Shown here: piece by piece, positions 58,264-64,000 of the stretch
How positions within the stretch are numbered: position 1 is the first letter of the stretch
Layout: each line of letters opens with the position of its first letter
Assembly: GCA_029204225.1 (NCBI GenBank)
Contig: CM055103.1
Coordinates: forward strand, 56,005,078-56,069,077
DNA from: Diphasiastrum complanatum
Taxonomy: Eukaryota > Streptophyta > Lycopodiopsida > Lycopodiales > Lycopodiaceae
Direction: 5' to 3'
Length of the DNA stretch: 64,000 bases
Translations under genes and position numbers: made by a program
Notes under the pieces: generated by a model
The model's database searches: none
What the model saw: only the letters and a program-made list of their open reading frames with translations
Told to the model about the DNA's origin: nothing

Positions 58264-58880
58264 CTAGAGTCTCATTAATACAATTTTGATATGCTCTATG
58301 TGTTCCTCGAATGTCTTACTATAGATGAGAATATCATCTAGAAACGCTACCACAAAGTTTCCCAAATATGGATGAAATAAATCGTTCATTATTTGTTGGA
58401 ACGTTGTTGGAGCATTCATTAACCCAAAAGGAAATAGTAAGAACTCGTAATGACCGAATTTGGTATGAAATCTAGTTCTCTGCATATCTTCCGACTTAAT
58501 TCTTGTTTGATGGTACCATGTTTTAAGATCGATCTTGGTGAAGTATTTAGCCCCATGTAAGTGATCTACCAAGTTGTCCATCCTAGGTTACGTAATGGAT
58601 ATTTATTTCTTATAGTCACCTCATTTAATCTCTTGTAGTCCACACACAACTGAAAACCTCCATCCTTCTTTGCTTTCAAAAGGACAGGAGCGCCTCATGG
58701 CGATTTAGTGGTTTGGATATTTTTCACCCTAAGATAGTTTTCTATCTGATTTATAATTTGTATCTTGTCTTTTTGAGAAAATCCATAAGGTTGCCTAGAG
58801 AAAGGTTGACTACTTGAAATTAACTCAATTCTCTGGTCTAGTGTGTCCAAAATGGCCTATCTGCTATGCATGCACAAGAG
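58264..58880 (-). pseudogene. Gypsy reverse transcriptase fragment
   Basis: An upstream frame carries [19 protein letters not shown] (58600-58700). The next frame carries [40 protein letters not shown] and the catalytic NFVVAFLDDILIYSKTFEEH (FLDD). A stop separates the two. Gag and protease are absent to the right, so the element lost its 5' half or was never complete. Confidence 0.92.
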
Positions 58881-58899
58881 CTTTTTTTATTAATCTTAA

Positions 58900-59337
58900 A
58901 CAACATATTCGAGTTTCTTGAAGCCTTCACTTAGGTCCAGAGGTTCGGTATAAGCCAAGAACAAAAAAAAAAAACCACTTTTAGGAGGGCGCACTAGCTA
59001 TGAACTTCGGAAAGATAGAGAATAAGCCACCAATGACCAAATTATAGGTCCTATAGCTTGTTTGGAAGGCCAAGAAATTTGAAAAATGGATTGGATAAGT
59101 CTTTTTCAGTGATCCCTATGTTGATTTGTCAAAACAATTTCTCCATGAGTATATCGGCTCTGCTTTTCCGGTGCATGTCCCATACAAGCCTATAATATGT
59201 CCATACATGTAGTTCACTACTAATGATACTCTACACCATACCAGAAGTTGTTCTCTACCATGCAAAAGCTCCACTTGTCATTAGATGTGTGATTGGGTCC
59301 TCACAAAGTTATTAATTACATTTCTGAAGATGTAACC
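58900..59337. other. Non-coding stretch right of Gypsy RT
   Basis: No coding motif. Occupies the place where Gag and protease would be; likely degraded internal or LTR sequence. Confidence 0.4.
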
Positions 59338-59416
59338 AGTAATCTTGAGTACTAGAGTATCAGATATCCAAGTCTAGGATTCAGTTGAATCCTATGTTCA
59401 AGACATGGATGTAACA
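59338..59416 (-). repeat. Flanking repeat, right (Gypsy relic)
   Basis: Partner of 54779-54858. Both end in ...TAACA on the plus strand, i.e. TGTTA on the minus strand, a plausible LTR start. Confidence 0.6.
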
Positions 59417-59899
59417 CTTACTATTTGTGAATCCGGTTGATTCACAATAAGATGAGAAACAATAAGATTAGAAACTCTATTACAATAAATAATTTGTTGG
59501 ATCTAGTCTTGTATTCCTTGTCAGTTGTGACAGTCAACTCGATGTTTGAAGTAGAATTTGTAAGAGATTGAGGCAAGGAAGAGAATTCACTAGAACTTAA
59601 TTTTTCAAGTAATCTCGAATAGACATGTTGATTTGGTATTTTGAGGAATAGTGCCCATTGAGAAACAATAGTATCTTAGAATTAAATGAGATATGAAATT
59701 ATTAGTTACGTATATTAGATGTACAAATTGTCTGAGATTTGTAGAGATATGCTATGTGTTGAATCATTGTCTTATCATTAATTTTTTTTGCACAAATTGC
59801 ATATTGACGGTAGTGCCACAAGATCATCCGTGCCAACCACCGAAAAACTCCACTAGGATTTTGCATAACATGACTAAGCTTATAAACACAAAGATTAGG

Positions 59900-61005
59900 C
59901 TTAGTAAAGATAAACCAAGTGAAGAACAATTTCTTTCAAGGATGATTCACTGTCTTCTCTAATAAGCTTACAAATAGCCTCCATAGATAGATAAAAGCAA
60001 CTATCCATGCTCAATCTTTTAAGGATAGATCTTACATACTTTTCTTTATCATCAAAAGCAAAAGTAGCATGTTGGTTTTTACAGATCTTTGTGATAGTCA
60101 TCCACGCTTCTTACAAGAACAAAATACAGAGCAACAAGTTCGACAACCAGTTCAAAGGTTATCATGAAAATGTAAGATAATGTGCTTCCTCTCAAGTCCA
60201 GAAATCAATGAAGAGATAGGATGATCACCAACATGCAAAAAACAAAGACAATGTTCCTTCCACATGAACATGAGAGTAGATGAGATCCAAAGAGTGATAG
60301 ATCACCAAAATGTCTTGCATACCACCTCTTGAATGCTAGCTTGAGCCCTTCCAAACCTTTTTTGATCAGGTCCTTGCATTCTTGGTCACCACCAAGATCC
60401 ATAATAAGGTCTTCCTCTTCTTGGTCAACACCAAGATCCATCAAACACCTACCTAGAGTTGAATACTCAAAAGTAGAAGCCACCACATCAAGGTTAGAAA
60501 ATAACATTTCTTTGCTCTCCCTATGTGCACTCCTTACATTAGGTGTTGTATATGTCAATGATTCAACCTCATTAACATTCACATGATCGACAACCTTAGG
60601 ACATGACTATGCAAAATCTTCTCCTTATTTTTCACTCTCTCCTCTCATTTTCTCTCCTCTTACGAATAAACCTCTCACCAAGGATGACATCTCTACAAAC
60701 AATAACACTCTTATTTTCACCTATAGCCCTTACTTTTTCCATCACAAACTATAAATTTAACAGCTTTTGTAGTTGTCACATTCTCACTAGATACATCCTA
60801 TACAAAAATTTTTACCTAACGAGTAGTAACAAAGTCAATCAAGAATTCTATACTCAATCTTTTTCCAAAACATGAAACATGCGATATCTTGCCAACTAAA
60901 CCCTCTCTTGGAAACCTATTCATGACATACGTAGCACATCTAATATCCTCACCAAAATAGTATAACTTGCACAATCTCACATAATGTCCTACATTTTCTC
61001 TCATC
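59900..61005 (-). pseudogene. Degenerate Copia element
   Basis: Reading left: GEDIRCATYVMNRFPREGL and LVGKISHVSCFGKRLS (integrase C-terminal part) at 61004-60816; a hypervariable inter-domain stretch with LEGLKLAFKRWYARHF and a small repeat (MDLGVDQEEEDLI then MDLGGDQECKDLI) at 60582-60205; then KYVRSILKRLSMDSCFYLSM and ICKLIREDSESSLKEIV (link to RNase H) at 60101-59901. The RT itself is not visible, so a large internal deletion is inferred. All pieces are in different frames. Confidence 0.6.
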
Positions 61006-61009
61006 TACC

Positions 61010-62740
61010 CCATTTAGAAGTATGTTTGAGCTTGAGAATTGGTTACCTCTAGTGCTGGAGTTTAGAAACATGTTTCAAAGATAATCACCATCATATAAAT
61101 TTTCTTCCTTTGTGTTTCTTTTCTTTCCATCCAACACATGCAATTTGCCTTTGGATTGCCATTCTAATATTGGACTTGTTATTTCCAGTGCAACAGTTCA
61201 TCCTCTCTTTTAGCTCTCGTTGTCACAGATACATGCTAAAGATTAATCCTCTTTAGTCTTTTCGACTTTTTGACAACTGAATACATCTTTTTTTACATCC
61301 TCTCTAGTATCATGCACAATGAAGAACCTAGCATAGATCCATCCTCTCTTCCCATGCAACCACATTAGAGATAATCTCTTTCTAACATTAGCTTCGCCGA
61401 CCATGCGCTCCTTGCCCTTTTTGAAAGAAGGGCCCGTAAAGGATTTGTCTTTGGCTTCGGGCTTTGTGCCACATGGTGAAGGTTATTGTTTTCCTTGTAA
61501 TAAATTTTTGTGCTTTGAAAAGAGTGAGTACATATGACCTCAAAGAGATTCTGAAATTTGTATGAAGAGAAGCCTTATCATAATGCACGTGTGAAGGATT
61601 TCATAGGGATATTAAGACACAATTGTATGGGAACGATAGTAGGTTAGGGCTTCATCAACACACATTCTCAAATGCAAAATTTCAACCAACAAGTGGCCCT
61701 ATTTCTTAGTGGCACAAAGATTAAAAAACTAAGAATAACCCCGACACACTTCAACATCTAGCACGTGTACAAGAATTGACCCAACAGATCAAAGACACAT
61801 GTCACATGTTAAACCACTCGCCCAACACTCTTAATCAACATCTCACATGTGTACTTATTTGTGTATAATAACCGGCCCAATTGGTCAAAAAGCTCAATGC
61901 TCATCATGTGCCACTTATTAAAACCATGTCTTTGGTTCCATTATTAATTATCAAATTACATAGTACAATATTTATATAGATGTAATCATAAAATTTGCTT
62001 AGCTGAGCATGACTCCCTTGGAAGTCGGAATCCTTGGTTGGTGGGCTCTGAAGTGGCTTAGACGTGTCGAATGTCAGACTCATGGTTCGTTTTCCCACGC
62101 GTTGTTTGGACACCGTGTAAACCCTAAATTTGTCCCCTCCCTGCCACACGGCAGATGTTCATTGGAGGGGGCCAAAACTTGCCTCCCTCTACAATCTATC
62201 CCATGCCAATAAGCCATTGAAAAATCATTAGGGTTTCAAAACATTTATTGAGTTGGGCCCAAAAACCTTTGAAAATTAATTGTTTCTTGAGCTCAGGCAA
62301 ACATGGCCCAGCCGTCGCTTCCTGCGTTCGTAATGCCTTGTGCTCAGGTGTCCTTTGTATTTTGGGACCACCTCCAGGAGCATAATGTCCATCCAATTTT
62401 CTCTCTCCTAGGAATTTGTCATTCTCTCTCCTCTCTTTGGTGGAATTCACTTTCTTTCTTCTCTCTCTGATGGAATGCACGTTCTCTCTCCTCTCTGCAT
62501 GTGCTATGTGGCAGCCCGTCATTGGCTATCCACATCCACATTCCACCACAAACGTAAAAAGAATTTGCGAACAAAAAACGGCAAAAAACCGAAAAAAAAA
62601 ACTGGTCCACTCGTACGGCCAGAAAACGAAAAAAAAAAAAAAAAACCTTTGCACAATGGCATTATGTAGGGGAAAGCCCGAAGCCCTCGGGCGTTCCTTG
62701 CTGGTCCGGGCCTGCCCTCCGGCAAGGGCCCTCCCAGCCT
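61010..62740. other. Unassigned stretch
   Basis: No gene recognised. ACACGTG/ACATGTG words near 61760-61850 and TATGTGGCA...CATTGGCTA near 62508-62530 resemble the upstream regions of the histone-like loci but lack the GATATC palindromes. Imperfect TTCTCTCTCCTCTCT.TGG repeats lie at 62420-62500. Confidence 0.35.
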
Positions 62741-62745
62741 GCCAA

Positions 62746-62764
62746 CCCCCCCCCCCCCCCCCCC
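62746..62764. repeat. Poly-C run of 19
   Basis: Nineteen consecutive C, followed by GCGGGCGCCGCCGCGC and a CA repeat (about 62777-62803). A strong candidate for unusual DNA structure or for assembly/sequencing error. Confidence 0.9.
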
Positions 62765-62860
62765 GCGGGCGCCGCCGCGCACACATACACACACACACAC
62801 AAAATGCATTATATTCTCATGATTTCGTCTATCGAGCCTCAAGGATCGATAATTTGCGAA

Positions 62861-63215
62861 GAAAAACTGGAAAGAAAGCACAAAGACATGCGCGATGGCG
62901 TTCCTTTTCCATTGTTATCGATCAAATCAAACAGACAATTTACATGCATATTGCATAGTGTTCTGTAATCTGTAGTAGATCCACCTTCTTTGACGACGAC
63001 ATGCCCGATTATTAGCGAAAAAATCTGGAAGAACGTACAAAGACATGCGCGTTTGCGTCAGTTAATTTTCGTTGCTATCGATCAAACAGGCAATCAACAG
63101 AAATCTGGAAAGAAAGTACAAAGACATGCGCGTTTGCCTCAGTTTTCCATTGTTATCAATCAAACAGGCAATCAACATGCATAGTGTTCTGTAGTAGATC
63201 ACCTTTTTTGAAGAT
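62861..63215. repeat. Three-copy tandem array
   Basis: Copies at about 62865-62985, 63025-63105 and 63106-63215 share CTGGAAAGAAAGYACAAAGACA, TGCGCG, TTGTTATCGATCAAA, and in two copies TGCATAGTGTTCTGTA. The last two are nearly adjacent and most alike. Confidence 0.85.
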
Positions 63216-63219
63216 AACG

Positions 63220-64000
63220 TGATGTAATTAAAGACTATATATTGTTGTTTGGCATTTTTCTGCAATATATTGTTTTGTAAGTACACAGATCCATACGTTA
63301 GTTGAGCTGTTTACCTCTCTTCTGAGTTTTTTCACCTTTTATATGATGTTGTTTCGTCAATATAGATCCTAGCTTAGGCTGAGCTCTTTACCTTTCTTCT
63401 GATTTTTTCACCTTTTCGATTGACTCAGAACTTAATGCAGCATTTATCAGCCTTTCAAGCGTATTTTAACGGTCTTCGGTGTTCACTCGGAAGTGGCTTG
63501 CGAGTTTTTGATCAGGAATTGTTTGTTTACCTTAAACTTTTGTTTATATTATCTGTTTTACAGTGATATTGCTTCACTGATGTTGAAGCTGTTTCACGCA
63601 ATGCACAACTGGATTAATTTGCATCATCCATGTGCTCTCATTGTTCGTGTTAAGACGTTATTTCAAGTCTTCATTTTTCGTGTTAAGACGTTATTTCTAG
63701 TCTTTCTTGTTAATGGGGATGTTTTGACTTTCATCTTCATTTTGACATATTGAATTGCTTGATATCGATGTTTTACCTTGCATCGTTTTTTTATTAGTAA
63801 CAATATTTGTGGTAGCTCAGCCTCATTATCAATGTCGGTAATTTCAAGTCGTGTCACGTGTGCATGGAAGTCGTAGTCTGCATCTTTTCAAACGATTCAT
63901 AATGTTCTTTGCGGATCGAATATTATGCATAGTTCTTTATTAAAACTTGAGCGGTAATACGCAGCGTTCTATTGCTGTTGTGGCATGTGCTGATGACGGA
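63220..64000. other. Unassigned right end with small duplications
   Basis: No gene recognised. GAGCTSTTTACCTYTCTTCTGA occurs at about 63305 and 63380, and CGTGTTAAGACGTTATTTC at about 63645 and 63679. Confidence 0.45.

Noticed and set aside
61760-61860. Fifth locus of the histone-like family
   Set aside because: Only ACACGTG/ACATGTG words are present, with no GATATC palindromes and no histone-like or ORF2 coding.
62416-62958. 180-codon Lys/Pro-rich frame
   Set aside because: Spans A runs, the C19 run and a CA repeat; composition is an artefact of simple sequence.

Overview
The window looks like plant nuclear DNA, most likely from a homosporous fern. It contains spliced plant genes, one PLS-class pentatricopeptide repeat (PPR) gene whose wording (MYAKCG, GYAQQG) resembles fern families, and very low gene density. 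Roughly half of it is LTR retrotransposons, many nested or decayed. Assignment to ferns is inference.

Region by region. 0.2-2.8 kb: a minus-strand gene relic joining a histone-H3-like segment, closest by eye to CENH3, with the spliced catalytic exons of a Ulp1-type cysteine protease. Upstream of it lies a repeat-rich region dense in CACGTG and GATATC palindromes. 4.2-8.5 kb: the best intact gene, six or seven exons, encoding two PDF motifs (known from OSB organellar ssDNA-binding proteins) fused to a PLS-E PPR protein. 9.6-10.6 kb: an unrecognised multi-exon minus-strand gene. 11.2-15.8 kb: Copia fragments. 15.8-19.6 kb and 23.5-24.6 kb: three more members of the histone-like family (loci B, D and C). 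At B and C the histone-like gene is divergently paired with a second conserved unknown gene ('ORF2', beginning MAS.S), and the two share a 640-740 bp palindrome-rich promoter-like region. 25.5-29.5 kb: a Copia element. 30-39 kb: a retroelement relic and a long minus-strand Gypsy element (gag, protease, RT, RNase H, integrase). 39-41.2 kb: a 5'-truncated Copia element from the same family as the fragment at 11.2 kb. 44.2-50.4 kb: a complete, recently inserted LTR element with matching 1.16 kb LTRs and a CAGAT target duplication. It seems to encode only Gag and sits inside the leader of an older element. 54.7-59.4 kb: an eroded Gypsy element with an internal insertion. 59.7-61 kb: a degenerate Copia relic. 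61-64 kb: unassigned sequence with tandem repeats and simple repeats.

The most unusual content is the dispersed four-locus family combining a CENH3-like histone fold, a SUMO-protease-like domain (seen at locus A) and a divergently transcribed partner. All four copies are broken (stop codons, a lost start codon, frameshifts, truncation), so they are relics of a gene or mobile-element family whose intact form should exist elsewhere in this genome. All homology statements come from reading motifs by eye; no database search was run.
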